This document shows, piece by piece, positions 8,488 to 18,200 of a DNA stretch of 64,000 nucleotides (the stretch's first letter is position 1; each line of letters begins with the position of its first letter). A program made the translations under genes and the position numbers. The stretch lies in NCBI RefSeq assembly GCF_029961145.1, contig NZ_JASBRG010000001.1, forward strand, positions 434,001 to 498,000, in the 5' to 3' direction. The notes beneath the pieces were generated by a model that saw only the letters and a program-made list of their open reading frames with translations, was not told the origin of the DNA and did not search any database. The DNA is from Pinibacter soli (GTDB lineage Bacteria; Bacteroidota; Bacteroidia; Chitinophagales; Chitinophagaceae).

Positions 8488-9864
8488 ATGTCAGAACATG
8501 CGTCCTCATTTATAGCCAAAAGTACCATCAAAGCTGCCGATCTTGACCATAGAAGAAAGATCAATTTTAATATTGGAAAATATAACTCTGTGGTGCCGGT
8601 CGGCAAAAAACAATTCTCTGATGTAAACACTGCAAGAGAACGGGCTAAGAACCTGAAGTGGCGAGCCATTGAGACGCTTGATCAACAACTCGAAGAATTT
8701 GAGGCAAATCTTACCAAACGTGGAGGCAAAGTAATTTGGGCAGAAAACACCCAACAGGCGCTTGACGAAATTTACCAGATATGCCTTGCTAAAAATTGTA
8801 GGACGATTGTAAAAAGCAAGAGTATGGTGACCGAAGAAATTAAGCTGAATGAATTTCTTCACGAAAAAAATATTGAAAGTGTAGAAACCGATCTTGGCGA
8901 GTACATACAACAACTGGACGGCGAAACGCCCTACCACATTGTAACTCCGGCGATGCACAAAAGCAAAGAGGATGTGGCCAAACTTTTTTCAGAAAAACTC
9001 GGCACCGATCCTAAGCTTACTCCTGAAGAACTCACTCTTGTAGCAAGAGCAAAACTCCGCGAAAAATATGTACAGGCGGAAATAGGCGTTACAGGCGCAA
9101 ATTTCATCATTAGCGATATTGGCGGCATTGCCATCACGGAAAACGAAGGAAATGGAAGATTGAGCTGCGGATGGCCAAAAACGCACATTGTGATCGTGGG
9201 CATTGAGAAGGTAATTCCTTCCATGGGCGACCTTGGTCTTTTCTGGCCTTTGCTGGCAACTTTTGGTACGGGACAAAAAATCACTTCTTACAATACAATC
9301 GTTTCAGGACCGCGCCAGGAGGGTGAAACAGATGGCCCTGAAGAAATGTATGTGATATTGCTTGATAACGGCCGCACCAATTTGCTGGCCAATCCTAAAA
9401 CCCGCGAAAGCCTTTACTGCATTCGTTGCGGCGCCTGCCTTAACGCCTGCCCTGTTTATAAAAATATTGGCGGCCATAGCTACGAAACCACTTACAGCGG
9501 ACCAATCGGTTCTGTAATCACTCCGCACTTAAAAGAAATGAATGAATGGAAGCATTTAAGCTATGCTTCTTCTCTTTGCGGCAATTGCACTGAAGTGTGT
9601 GCTGTTAAGATCAATCTTCACGAATTATTGCTTGAAAACAGATACGAAGCTGTTGAAGAAGGCGATGCCAAATGGGGTGAAAAAATTGCCTGGAAAATGT
9701 GGAAACAAGCCAGCCTTCACCGCAACATGATGAACATGGGCAACAGGAAAATGAAGAACTGGATGGTAAACAAAGTCTTCAAAGGCTGGACGGGTCAACG
9801 GGCTGATCTGGATTTTTCTGGAAAGACTTTTAATGAGCTGTGGAAGCAAGGCAAGACAATTTGA
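8488..9864 (+). CDS. lutB: LutB-type iron-sulfur protein (LUD domain)
   Basis: Iron-sulfur subunit of the LutABC lactate oxidase. The N-terminal two thirds form the LUD domain (VKSKSMVTEEIKLN, TGANFIISDIGGIAITENEGN, GPRQEGETDGPEEM). The C-terminal part holds two ferredoxin-like cysteine sets, CIRCGACLNACPVY and SLCGNCTEVCAVKINL, expected to bind 4Fe-4S clusters. 458 residues is the expected length. Neither lutA nor lutC is adjacent: upstream is coaX and downstream a convergent gene. It may pair with partners elsewhere or serve a related dehydrogenase. Confidence 0.9.
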   Translation: MSEHASSFIAKSTIKAADLDHRRKINFNIGKYNSVVPVGKKQFSDVNTARERAKNLKWRAIETLDQQLEEFEANLTKRGGKVIWAENTQQALDEIYQICLAKNCRTIVKSKSMVTEEIKLNEFLHEKNIESVETDLGEYIQQLDGETPYHIVTPAMHKSKEDVAKLFSEKLGTDPKLTPEELTLVARAKLREKYVQAEIGVTGANFIISDIGGIAITENEGNGRLSCGWPKTHIVIVGIEKVIPSMGDLGLFWPLLATFGTGQKITSYNTIVSGPRQEGETDGPEEMYVILLDNGRTNLLANPKTRESLYCIRCGACLNACPVYKNIGGHSYETTYSGPIGSVITPHLKEMNEWKHLSYASSLCGNCTEVCAVKINLHELLLENRYEAVEEGDAKWGEKIAWKMWKQASLHRNMMNMGNRKMKNWMVNKVFKGWTGQRADLDFSGKTFNELWKQGKTI

Positions 9865-10039
9865 AAATGTGAAAATATGGAAATGTGAAAATTCATTCTG
9901 TGTAGCGGTGTTGACGAAGTGCTACCTTGCTAATTTTCTTAATTAGATTAATTAATGAGAATCTCATGGAAAAAGATTTTGTTCACGAAAACTGCATGAC
10001 CCGCATTTTCAAATTTCCATATTTTCACATTTCCACATT
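9865..10039. repeat. Word-built inverted repeat, GAAAATGTGAAAAT family
   Basis: The left arm (9865-9894) is tandem variations of AAATGTGAAAATATGG. The right arm (about 10004-10039) reads GCATTTTCAAATTTCC and TTTTCACATTTCCACATTTG. The loop is about 110 nt. It sits between the convergent lutB and AMP-ligase genes. The inner flank ATTCATTCTG is shared with the element at 29274-29408. Confidence 0.75.
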
Positions 10040-10044
10040 TGCCC

Positions 10045-11334
10045 TCATCTTCTATCAATGAAGCGCACCACCTTCCTCCCGCCTTCCACAAATTGCATGC
10101 GCTGGATCTCTTGCGCGGATGCATATTTGATCGATGGAATGACGCGGAGTTTCGCTTGTAAGAGTGAACGAATCTTTCTGTCGTTTTCTTCAGAATAATT
10201 GGCAGGCAACACGTGAATCAGCAGTTCGTCCATGCCGATGGCGTTGGTAGAAACTTCCGTTACATAATCTTTTATCTCATCAATAGAGGCAAGGATATCG
10301 AACAACACCGGAGGATACAAAGTGGTTCCTTTAAACTTGATCATTTGTTTTTTACGACCAATAACCGGGGACAAACGCAAGGTATTTCGTCCACAGGAAC
10401 AAGGCGTTTTTTCATAGCGGCAGATGTCTCCCGTTTTATAACGGATCAACGGCATTGCTTCTACACCTAAAGTTGTAATGGTCACCTCTCCTGGTTCTCC
10501 GTCAGCAACAGGATGATTGTTTTCATCAAGCAATTCTATAATAACCAATTCAGGATTGTGGTGCCCGCCTCTGCCAGCCTTGCACTCTGTAAAGGCCGTT
10601 TGCATTTCTGTGCTGGCGTAAGTGGAATATAGCTGAATGTTCCAGTTATCTGTGATCTTTTTGCCCAGGGTATTTAAAGAAAAATCACCGTTGCGCAAAT
10701 TTTCACCAATACAAATTGCTTTTCTTACAGACGACCTGTTGATATCGATGCCATTTTCATTTGCAAATTCTATCAATCTCACAATGAACGAAGGAACCGC
10801 TACCAGTGCGGTTGGCTGCAGGCGTTGAATGATGTCCCACTGCATTGCAGGTACTCCGGGACCTACGCGTATCATGCCCGCATTCATTTTGCGAATGCCA
10901 CTGTAATAAGCCATGCCCGCCATGAATTGCCGGTCGAGGGTAAGCATCAATTGATACACATCGCTTTCAGAGCCATCGGCACATAAAAAAGAGGAGTACT
11001 CGTTATAAGCCAATCTCTCCAAATCATTCTCTGTAAGCGCGATTGTTACTGGTTTCCCAAGTGTTCCGGAAGTTGCGGTATACTCAACGATCTTTGATTT
11101 GTCCACGCAAAGAAAATCCCAATTGCGTTGTTGCACATCTTCCTTTTCCGTTACAGGAAGCAATTGCAATTTTTCAAGCGCATCTATCTTTTGCACATTT
11201 ATATTGTGCTTCGCAAATAACTCCTTGTAAAAAGCAGAGTGCTGGTTGACATAGGCCAATATCTCCTGCAATTTTTCCAACTGCATTATATCGATTGATT
11301 CTGTAGATGCGAAAGCTGTTTCTGTTGAGTACAT
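10045..11334 (-). CDS. PaaK-like AMP-binding ligase
   Basis: Adenylate-forming enzyme of the phenylacetate-CoA ligase group, expected to activate an aromatic or fatty acid to a CoA or carrier-protein thioester. Motifs are EYTATSGTLGKPVTI (ATP loop), STYASTEMQTAF, LIRYKTGDICRY, a CSCGRN cysteine motif and the C-terminal RKKQMIKFKGTTLYPP hinge. 429 residues, the family size. Its ATG lies 2 nt after the acpS stop, so the two are translated together, linking acid activation with carrier-protein activation. Such ligases occur in aryl-polyene and flexirubin loci; the substrate here is inference. Confidence 0.83.
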   Translation of the reverse strand: MYSTETAFASTESIDIMQLEKLQEILAYVNQHSAFYKELFAKHNINVQKIDALEKLQLLPVTEKEDVQQRNWDFLCVDKSKIVEYTATSGTLGKPVTIALTENDLERLAYNEYSSFLCADGSESDVYQLMLTLDRQFMAGMAYYSGIRKMNAGMIRVGPGVPAMQWDIIQRLQPTALVAVPSFIVRLIEFANENGIDINRSSVRKAICIGENLRNGDFSLNTLGKKITDNWNIQLYSTYASTEMQTAFTECKAGRGGHHNPELVIIELLDENNHPVADGEPGEVTITTLGVEAMPLIRYKTGDICRYEKTPCSCGRNTLRLSPVIGRKKQMIKFKGTTLYPPVLFDILASIDEIKDYVTEVSTNAIGMDELLIHVLPANYSEENDRKIRSLLQAKLRVIPSIKYASAQEIQRMQFVEGGRKVVRFIDRR

Positions 11335-11336
11335 AT

Positions 11337-11708
11337 TTATTCGATAATTACCACCGCCGATGCTACGCTTTTCAAGTGTGACATCGACAAAGAAATACGG
11401 TTAATATTTTTGTTCTCTAAAAAAGTTTTTGTGTTGCCGAGCAATTGAATAGTCGGCTTACCCAGTTCATCGTTTATTACTTCTATTTCATTGAATACAA
11501 CATTGCCAAACCAACCCGTACCAATAGCCTTCAGGAAAGCTTCTTTTGCGGCGAATCTTGCTGCGTAGTGCTCAAACTTATGCGCCTTACTTTCACAATA
11601 CACAATTTCTCCCTGCGAGAACACCAGTTCACGAAACCCGTTCTCCTTACTGATCTTTTCAGTAACACGATCTACTTCTATTATGTCGATACCTACGCCG
11701 TGTATCAT
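11337..11708 (-). CDS. acpS: Holo-[acyl-carrier-protein] synthase
   Basis: Transfers 4'-phosphopantetheine from CoA to a serine of an acyl carrier protein. GVGIDIIEVDRV is the Mg-binding start, and ARFAAKEAFLKAIGTG is the second signature. SMSHLKSVASAVV forms the C-terminal strand pair. I start it at the ATG ending at 11708, giving 123 residues, the normal AcpS length. The frame continues upstream to 11807, but that stretch is repeat DNA (the ATCTGCGTGCC family). It is followed within 2 nt by the AMP-ligase gene, so it may serve this locus as well as fatty-acid synthesis. Confidence 0.92.
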   Translation of the reverse strand: MIHGVGIDIIEVDRVTEKISKENGFRELVFSQGEIVYCESKAHKFEHYAARFAAKEAFLKAIGTGWFGNVVFNEIEVINDELGKPTIQLLGNTKTFLENKNINRISLSMSHLKSVASAVVIIE

Positions 11709-11730
11709 GGTTTTATTTTTTGATGCTTTT

Positions 11731-11870
11731 GGCACGCAGATGACGTGATTTAGCTGATTAACGCAGATGTTTTGCAAACAATCTATTTGAGATTTAAAGC
11801 CGTACATTAATCTGAAATATCAAATCAAAGATCAGCGCAAATCTGCTAAATCAGCGTCATCTGTGTGCCA
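11731..11870. repeat. Inverted repeat, ATCTGCGTGCC family, copy 2
   Basis: The left arm from 11731 starts GGCACGCAGATGACGTGATT. The right arm (11831-11870) runs through AAATCTGCTAAATCAG and ends TCATCTGTGTGCCA. The right arm extends past 11857 and supplies the last codons (Ala-His-Arg) and TGA stop of the C45 hydrolase gene. It lies between that gene and acpS. Confidence 0.82.
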
Positions 11871-13527
11871 ATTCCTCCTCGCATTTCGCAATCTGTCTGC
11901 GTATATGTTCCTCTTCCTGTTTCGTTGCAATCACTTTTGTTAATGCAATCGTGTATTCTTCTTTTGCTTTTGCAAAGTTCTTTTGTTTAAACAAATAATC
12001 TCCTGCAATTACATATGTATGATAATATTCGGGGTTACTTGTAATTAAGCTATCAACGTTAATACTTTCTTTGTCTGCTACGCGTTGCTTGTAACTCCTG
12101 TACAGCACAAAATCTTTGTAAGCGCTTGTGGTTATAAAGCTGTCAGCAGGAACAGTCAATGCGCTATCAACTATTTCATGATTGTCTTTCATGCCGTGCA
12201 TTGCAAAGACTTTGTTCAAGTCATAACACACAAACTGCCCGAGCTGCCATGGCGAAGAAGAAACCCATACTAATCTTTTCTGTGGCTCAAAAACAATCGA
12301 GTGATGCGCAATCAATTGATTGACCGCCTTCTCATTGCCCATTCCAATATTCGCACCATGCAAACCCTTTTGATCGCGCAGAATATTGATGGTTTTTTGA
12401 ACCGTGTTAGGGCCATTATTTTGCATCAGCTCTGTTAGTCTTTCGTAGCGATAAACTGATGCGCTTTTTTCCTTCTGCTCCTTGTTCTCTTTCGTTTGCC
12501 CCAACAAATCACTTTGAAAATGATTGGCACAAAGAATGTAATTTTTCTTAGGATCGTACATCGCCAATTGCTCCGGTGTCTTTTCAATGATCACTGCTTT
12601 GTTATCTAATGCTGAGCCAACAAGGAAGGCTTCTGAAACAAACATTTTCCTTTTCGCAGCAATGGTATATGCCTCCTGAATATTTTTTGCGTACTGTAAA
12701 ATTTCTCTTGCCACTAAAGAAACAGGCGTAGCAGAGCCAGCAGGGATAGCTGTTTTATCTGCATTGATTGTTACGGTAAGGCCCTGATCATTCATGCCGG
12801 AAACCGCGCCAATAAAGCCGCCCCAGGTCACCGTCATAAACTTGTGTCCCTGCGAGGGATTTGTAAACGACACGATCTTATCCTCTGCGAATTGATCGCC
12901 CATGTAAAAATCAAAGTTTCTTCCTATAATCATCGTACTATCCGCAGATGCAGAACCCCATGTTCCAAATGAGGTACAACCGACAAGTGCCATACTTTGC
13001 AACGCGTGGCCGATATCGTGTGCAGCATGGTAATTCAAGATGCGTTGATAATTCGTCCCGATATAATCATACTCCGTCGATGCTGCTAACGATTCGCCAT
13101 AAATTTCTTCTTTGTATTCCTCTTTTACATTCTTTGCAAGGTCACGATTGAACCATCCAATAAAGTATTTGAGGAAATGCAAATAGAAAGTAGATGGAAT
13201 CATCTTCTTTATCTGGCTCACAAAAACATCTTCCTGTCTTTGTATTAATTCTTTTGACAACTTGCCGTTAACTACTCCGCGTTCGAATGGTTCGCCTTCA
13301 ACATACATTTCATACAAACCGCTTTTGCTTTTGCGGAACCAGTTATTGTCGATGTAATACAACCCTTCTTTCTCCATGCGTTGCAATGTCTCTACTTTAG
13401 CATCACTTATTTTAGGATTGGGTTCTTTTGCAACAACCACCAAATAAGTAAATCCTGCCAACAATAGAATGACCAACACAAGTAGTGTGTAACCGAGTAT
13501 CTTAAATATCTTCTTAAGTACGTTCAT
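11857..13527 (-). CDS. C45-type NTN hydrolase (acyl-CoA:6-APA acyltransferase-like) with C-terminal TPR
   Basis: Predicted N-terminal-nucleophile amidohydrolase or acyltransferase. One membrane anchor (about residues 9-32) is followed by the C45 region: VALVGCTSFGTW with the likely nucleophile Cys184, then GRNFDFYMGD and GFIGAVSGMNDQGL. The C-terminal 90 residues form a TPR-like tail (YYHTYVIAGDYLFKQKNFAKAKEEY). In an active enzyme the Cys would become the N-terminus after self-cleavage; the long segment before it would be removed or retained as a second chain. Genes of this class, as I recall, accompany flexirubin loci, where they may transfer or trim acyl groups. 556 residues; the last codons come from repeat DNA. 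Confidence 0.78.
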   Translation of the reverse strand: MNVLKKIFKILGYTLLVLVILLLAGFTYLVVVAKEPNPKISDAKVETLQRMEKEGLYYIDNNWFRKSKSGLYEMYVEGEPFERGVVNGKLSKELIQRQEDVFVSQIKKMIPSTFYLHFLKYFIGWFNRDLAKNVKEEYKEEIYGESLAASTEYDYIGTNYQRILNYHAAHDIGHALQSMALVGCTSFGTWGSASADSTMIIGRNFDFYMGDQFAEDKIVSFTNPSQGHKFMTVTWGGFIGAVSGMNDQGLTVTINADKTAIPAGSATPVSLVAREILQYAKNIQEAYTIAAKRKMFVSEAFLVGSALDNKAVIIEKTPEQLAMYDPKKNYILCANHFQSDLLGQTKENKEQKEKSASVYRYERLTELMQNNGPNTVQKTINILRDQKGLHGANIGMGNEKAVNQLIAHHSIVFEPQKRLVWVSSSPWQLGQFVCYDLNKVFAMHGMKDNHEIVDSALTVPADSFITTSAYKDFVLYRSYKQRVADKESINVDSLITSNPEYYHTYVIAGDYLFKQKNFAKAKEEYTIALTKVIATKQEEEHIRRQIAKCEEELAHR

Positions 13528-13530
13528 GTT

Positions 13531-13619
13531 AAATTCAAAAGTAAAAATTCAAAAGTAAAAAAGTTGCAGGCTCCTTCAAGTCATTTTTTTGCCTTTTGAA
13601 TTTTGATTTTTTAATTAGC
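13531..13619. repeat. Word-built inverted repeat, TTCAAAAGTAAAA family
   Basis: The left arm (13531-13560) is AAATTCAAAAGTAAAA twice with slight change. The right arm (about 13591-13616) reads CCTTTTGAATTTTGATTTTT. It fills the 97-bp gap between the RetSat-like gene and the C45 gene, both leftward. Confidence 0.65.
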
Positions 13620-13624
13620 GGGTA

Positions 13625-15127
13625 TCAACTTCTTCTGATCCTTTCCAACACTTCATGCATATTCACCAGCGACGAGCATGTAGCCAGTGCACTGATTGTA
13701 ACTCCCAAAATTCCATGCATGGAAATATTTTGACCGGTAAAAAACAGATTGGGCAATTTTGTTTTTGGTGAAATAAAAGTTTTCAACGGCTCTTTATAAT
13801 CTCTGATAATGCCGTACAGGGAGCCATCATCACCGCCTATATAATCTCTGTAGGTTAGCGGAGTAGAAGTATAATACGATTGTATGCAATCTTTCAAACC
13901 TGGGATTTTTTTCTCGGCTTCATCAATCAACTTCTCTGCTTTTCTTTTCTTGAACGCTTCGTATTCTGCACCACGGTCGTCTTCTTTGGAAACGGTATTG
14001 AAAGTATTCTCCCACTTTTTCACTTCTTCATACTGCATATAAGTAAATAATGTCAGCCCCTCGGCATACTCATGGTTCTTTGATGATGAGGACGCGAATA
14101 CACCATAGTTTTTCGGCCACTCTTCATCAGTATAATTCCAGCTATCCCAAACGGCGCCTTCTTTGTTGAAGTAGATATTATGTTTAAAGGATTTGAAACA
14201 ATTCTTTTTGCAAACAATATTTATAATAAAGCATGAAATTGTATTTTCCAATGAACCGATTCTGCTTCTATATGCATTTCTTATCAACTCCGTTTTCAGC
14301 ATTTTCAATGTGTTGTACGGATGAACGTTTGATATGAAGTTCTTTGCAAAAAGCGTCTCACCATTGTCCAGCACTACATGATCCGCAACGCCGTTTTTTT
14401 CAACAATCTCTGTTACAGTGCAATTTCTTTTTATGTCGCCGCCATTTTCACGAATTATCTGTACAAGATATTTGCCGATCTGTGAGCCGCCGTCCACAAA
14501 TTTCCACGAGCCCTCAATATAGCTGTTCAAAACAAGCGCATGAACATAAAAAGGAGCCCTGTCGGGCAGCCCCGCATATAATACATTATTACCAGCCAAT
14601 ACTTCCTGCAATCGTGTATTGCTTGTTATCGATTCAATGAACTCCTTCGCACCAAGTTGCATCACCTCTCCTTTCTCAAAGTTTTCATCAAACTTTAGGT
14701 TATAAAGAGGAAACTTCCTGCACACTTCCTGCATTTTATCACAATACTTTCGAATGGCAATTTCTTCGTCGGGAAAATATTTTAGCAATTGTTGCACAAA
14801 ATTTTCATATCCCTGTGCCATCGGATATTTGTTGTCATCATTTTCAAACACGATATAATCAAACGCGTCTTCATCCAGTTTCTCCAACCTTAGCTTATCC
14901 ATTATACCGAGGTATTTGAATATCTGGTGGAGGTTTTGTCCTTTGCCTAAGCCACCCACATAATGAACGCCAGAATCAAAGATCACTCTTTCTCTTACGA
15001 ACGTCTGAAGACAACCGCCTATCTGTTTGTTCTTTTCAAGTACGCACACATTGAAGCCCTCCTTGCTGAGCAACGCACCGCAAGTCAGTCCTCCCATTCC
15101 GCTTCCTATGATTATAACGTCGTACAT
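13625..15127 (-). CDS. RetSat/CrtI-like FAD-dependent oxidoreductase
   Basis: Flavin enzyme of the phytoene desaturase, carotenoid isomerase and retinol saturase superfamily. The N-terminal dinucleotide fold is VIIIGSGMGGLTCGALLSKEG followed by CVLEKN and IGGCLQTF. IFDSGVHYVGG is typical of the all-trans-retinol 13,14-reductase branch. The C-terminal FAD motif is LFFTGQNISMHGILGVTISA. 500 residues. Its place in a locus with an acid ligase, carrier-protein synthase and lipid-type exporter suggests it saturates, isomerises or desaturates a polyene or acyl chain, which is inference. Palindromes lie on both sides. Confidence 0.83.
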   Translation of the reverse strand: MYDVIIIGSGMGGLTCGALLSKEGFNVCVLEKNKQIGGCLQTFVRERVIFDSGVHYVGGLGKGQNLHQIFKYLGIMDKLRLEKLDEDAFDYIVFENDDNKYPMAQGYENFVQQLLKYFPDEEIAIRKYCDKMQEVCRKFPLYNLKFDENFEKGEVMQLGAKEFIESITSNTRLQEVLAGNNVLYAGLPDRAPFYVHALVLNSYIEGSWKFVDGGSQIGKYLVQIIRENGGDIKRNCTVTEIVEKNGVADHVVLDNGETLFAKNFISNVHPYNTLKMLKTELIRNAYRSRIGSLENTISCFIINIVCKKNCFKSFKHNIYFNKEGAVWDSWNYTDEEWPKNYGVFASSSSKNHEYAEGLTLFTYMQYEEVKKWENTFNTVSKEDDRGAEYEAFKKRKAEKLIDEAEKKIPGLKDCIQSYYTSTPLTYRDYIGGDDGSLYGIIRDYKEPLKTFISPKTKLPNLFFTGQNISMHGILGVTISALATCSSLVNMHEVLERIRRS

Positions 15128-15160
15128 TGGTAAGTTAATTTTATTGCAAGAACACGAATC

Positions 15161-15287
15161 AATTAATAATTAACAATTAATAGGCTTGCGTTCAATATTG
15201 AATATAGCCGTCCCACTTCTAAAGAGGTTTGTGTTACATTTTGTCAAGGTGTTGCCCGTTTTAATTATTAATTGTTAATTATTAATT
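15161..15287. repeat. Word-built inverted repeat, TTAATTATTAA family, copy 1
   Basis: The left arm (15161-15183) repeats AATTAATAATTAACAATTAA. The right arm (15260-15287) reads TTTAATTATTAATTGTTAAT and onward. The right arm runs into the C-terminus of the MMPL fusion gene, whose last residues (Lys-Leu-Ile-Ile-Asn-Asn-stop) are spelled by the repeat word. A second copy, with the same consequence for gpmI, is at 63215-63354. Confidence 0.8.
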
Positions 15288-18200
15288 TTCTCCTCATCAC
15301 AAACACCACATTCGATGTCAGCTTTGTGTTATCAAGTTCTTCGCAACTCATGCCTTTTGCTTCTGCAATTGCATGAATTGTTTTGCCCGATAAAAACGAC
15401 AACCCGTTGCCGGATGTTTTATTAAAGCCGATCAATTTGGTAGAAAACAGTTCCGTTAGTTTTGTTCCCTTATGTCTTTCTTCTAAATCTTTATTTCCAT
15501 CTCTTATGATGATTACACCATTTTCGTTCAAATGATGAATACATCTTTCAATAATCATTTTTTGTTCATCTGGTAGCAGGTAATGCAATATGTCACTTAA
15601 AATGATCGCATCATAATTTTCAAACTCAAATTTCAAAACATCTGTGTATACAAAATTGATGTTTTCATTTTTGCTAAAACAATGATTGGCTGTTTCTATT
15701 TTCTCCTCATCATAATCAATTCCGGTTATCACACGGTCCTTGCCAGTGAAGTGCAGCACGTACGACATAAAGCCGTAGCCGCAACCGGCGTCGAGTACTT
15801 TGCCCGATTTTGGCACCAGGTTGTTGAACAACTCGTAATTGTTCTCCATCCTGGTTTTAATGCGCATGTACCATTCCAGCACCGGCCCTTTGTAAATATA
15901 GTTGTTAATCAGCTGTTTTCTGAAATATGCCGGTGTTTCTGTTTGCTGGCGCAGGTCCTGGTACTCCTTTTTAAAATAGCTGCTTATTTTTTTTGCGCGG
16001 GCAGCATAATTGTCGCCCCAGCTTTTGTCCTGCGGGGTAATGCGTGGCAGATATTGCAGGGTCACCGTTCCGTCCTTCAGAAAGATATCATTGCGGCTCA
16101 GTGTATAGCCTGTTCCATGCATAAGGATTGGCAAAATATCGAGCTGCAATTTATCAGCAAGGAAAAAAGCGCCTTTGTGAAAGCGTTTTAAATTGCCGTC
16201 AACAGAGCGTGTGCCTTCGGGAAATATTACAATGGAGTAACCTTTTTTTATTGTTTCCTCCAGCTGCTCAACACTCACTTCCGCGCCCTCAGAAATCGGA
16301 TGATAACCGGCCATTCGGATAGCCGCACCGAAGAACTTCGAATGATAAACACGTTTATTGGTAGCCAATATAATGCGAGGGCTCAGCATCATCATCGGCA
16401 ATATATCAAGCGATGATTGATGATTTACGATAACGACAGCGGGCTTGCTAAAATCTTCTTTAAGCGGATTGATGATCTTCTTTTTTACGTTGCCCATTAT
16501 ATACATGATCGACCATGAAAAGCGACGTATCACATGGTGGTACATTATCTTCGAACGGTTCTTCCCAAAGAGATTCCATTTCATTAAAACAACGCCAATG
16601 ATTGTCAACAGCAGGCATCCAAACATAAAGTACAGAAATGCAAAACCCGTTTTGAAAATTCCTGACGCTGTCCATGGGAACAATCCTCTGGAAGTTCTAT
16701 TCCTGATGAGCAAATTGAACAGATACGGTATTAAGATCTGCGAGATAACTACAACACATAAAATACCGATAATAGCAATTAATGCGATAGATCTTAACGC
16801 CGGATGCTTTGCAAAGATCAGCACTCCCAAACCAACAATGGTTGTGATGGCAGAGAGGAAAATAGATGACTTGTATGAAGCCAGCACTTTTTTACCTGTC
16901 TTATATTCCTGCAGCAAACCATCCATTATAAAGATGCTGTAATCATCGCCCAGGCCAAATATCAGTGTGGAAATAATAATGTTAATGATATTGAAATGAA
17001 TGCCGAAAAGCCCCATGATGCCCAATATCCAAATCCATGTTATGACCATTGGAATGAAAGTGATGAGCGCCAGTTCTATGCGGCCGTAAGTAATGAGCAA
17101 CATCGAAAATACCAGTATAGATGACATCCATGCAATGCTGTTAAAATCAAGTCTTACATTTTCAACGAGCTTGCTGGTGAGGTACTGTTTGTCGATTGCA
17201 GTGATACCATTTTTATTGTCAAACGAGTTGTAAATAGCCTTCTTGTGTTCATTATCAGTTTTCACAAGGTTTACCACCATTGTTTTTTCAGGCAATTCGA
17301 TCACATAATCGGAAAGGAAATTTTTTCGAACTTCATCCAAATCTTTCTCATTGGCCGGAACAAAACTTTTATTCAGCAGGTTGTTATTGAAATTATCAAA
17401 AGCTGTTGCTTTGTATCCCAGGGATGCACCTTCTTGCTGCAATGTTGCCAACAGCTGTTGCTTTTTTCCCTGCGTCCAGAAAGCGTTCCATTTTGCTATT
17501 CGTTGTTTTTGCAAGGCATCAGAAATGATTACCGAAGAAACACCTGCATACCTGCTGATAACACCTTCATGTTTTAAATTGTCCAGTTCCTTAACTGCCT
17601 CCTCATTCTTTGATAACGCTTCATCCAGATTTTTTCCGGTGGAAACGACATACACAGATTGCAGCGCATGTGCATTGATCGCATTTAATTGCGCCTCTGC
17701 CTTCTGCAACTTTTCCTGCATGTAATTCATGTGGCTCATGTCCGTTTCAAACTTCACATAGCGGCTTGTGTATAAAAACCCTGCGGTAAGAATAGCGATT
17801 AGCAAAATAAACTTCCTGCTAAATCTGACATTGCGAGAAGCAATCTTATCGAGCCATGTTGGGGCTTCGTGGTGATGCGCATTGTCTTCTTTCCTGCTTG
17901 CAATTAAATGAGGTAAAAATATAAGCGAGCAAAGTGCGGCACCAATCAAACTGAACGCAGCAAACAAACCGAGATCTTTTAAAAGATCTGATTTTACAAA
18001 TTGCAGGATAAAGAAATCTCCAATAGTAGTCACGCTGCCAACGGTCATCGGCAATGCCAGATCCTTAATCACTTCGCGGATATTATCTGCATGTCGATAA
18101 TGATTGAAAACATGCATGGAATAATTGATCGCAACTCCCAATACCACCGAGCCCGTACCTAAAGCGATCACTGAAATGTGCCCTCTAAGAAAATAAAAAC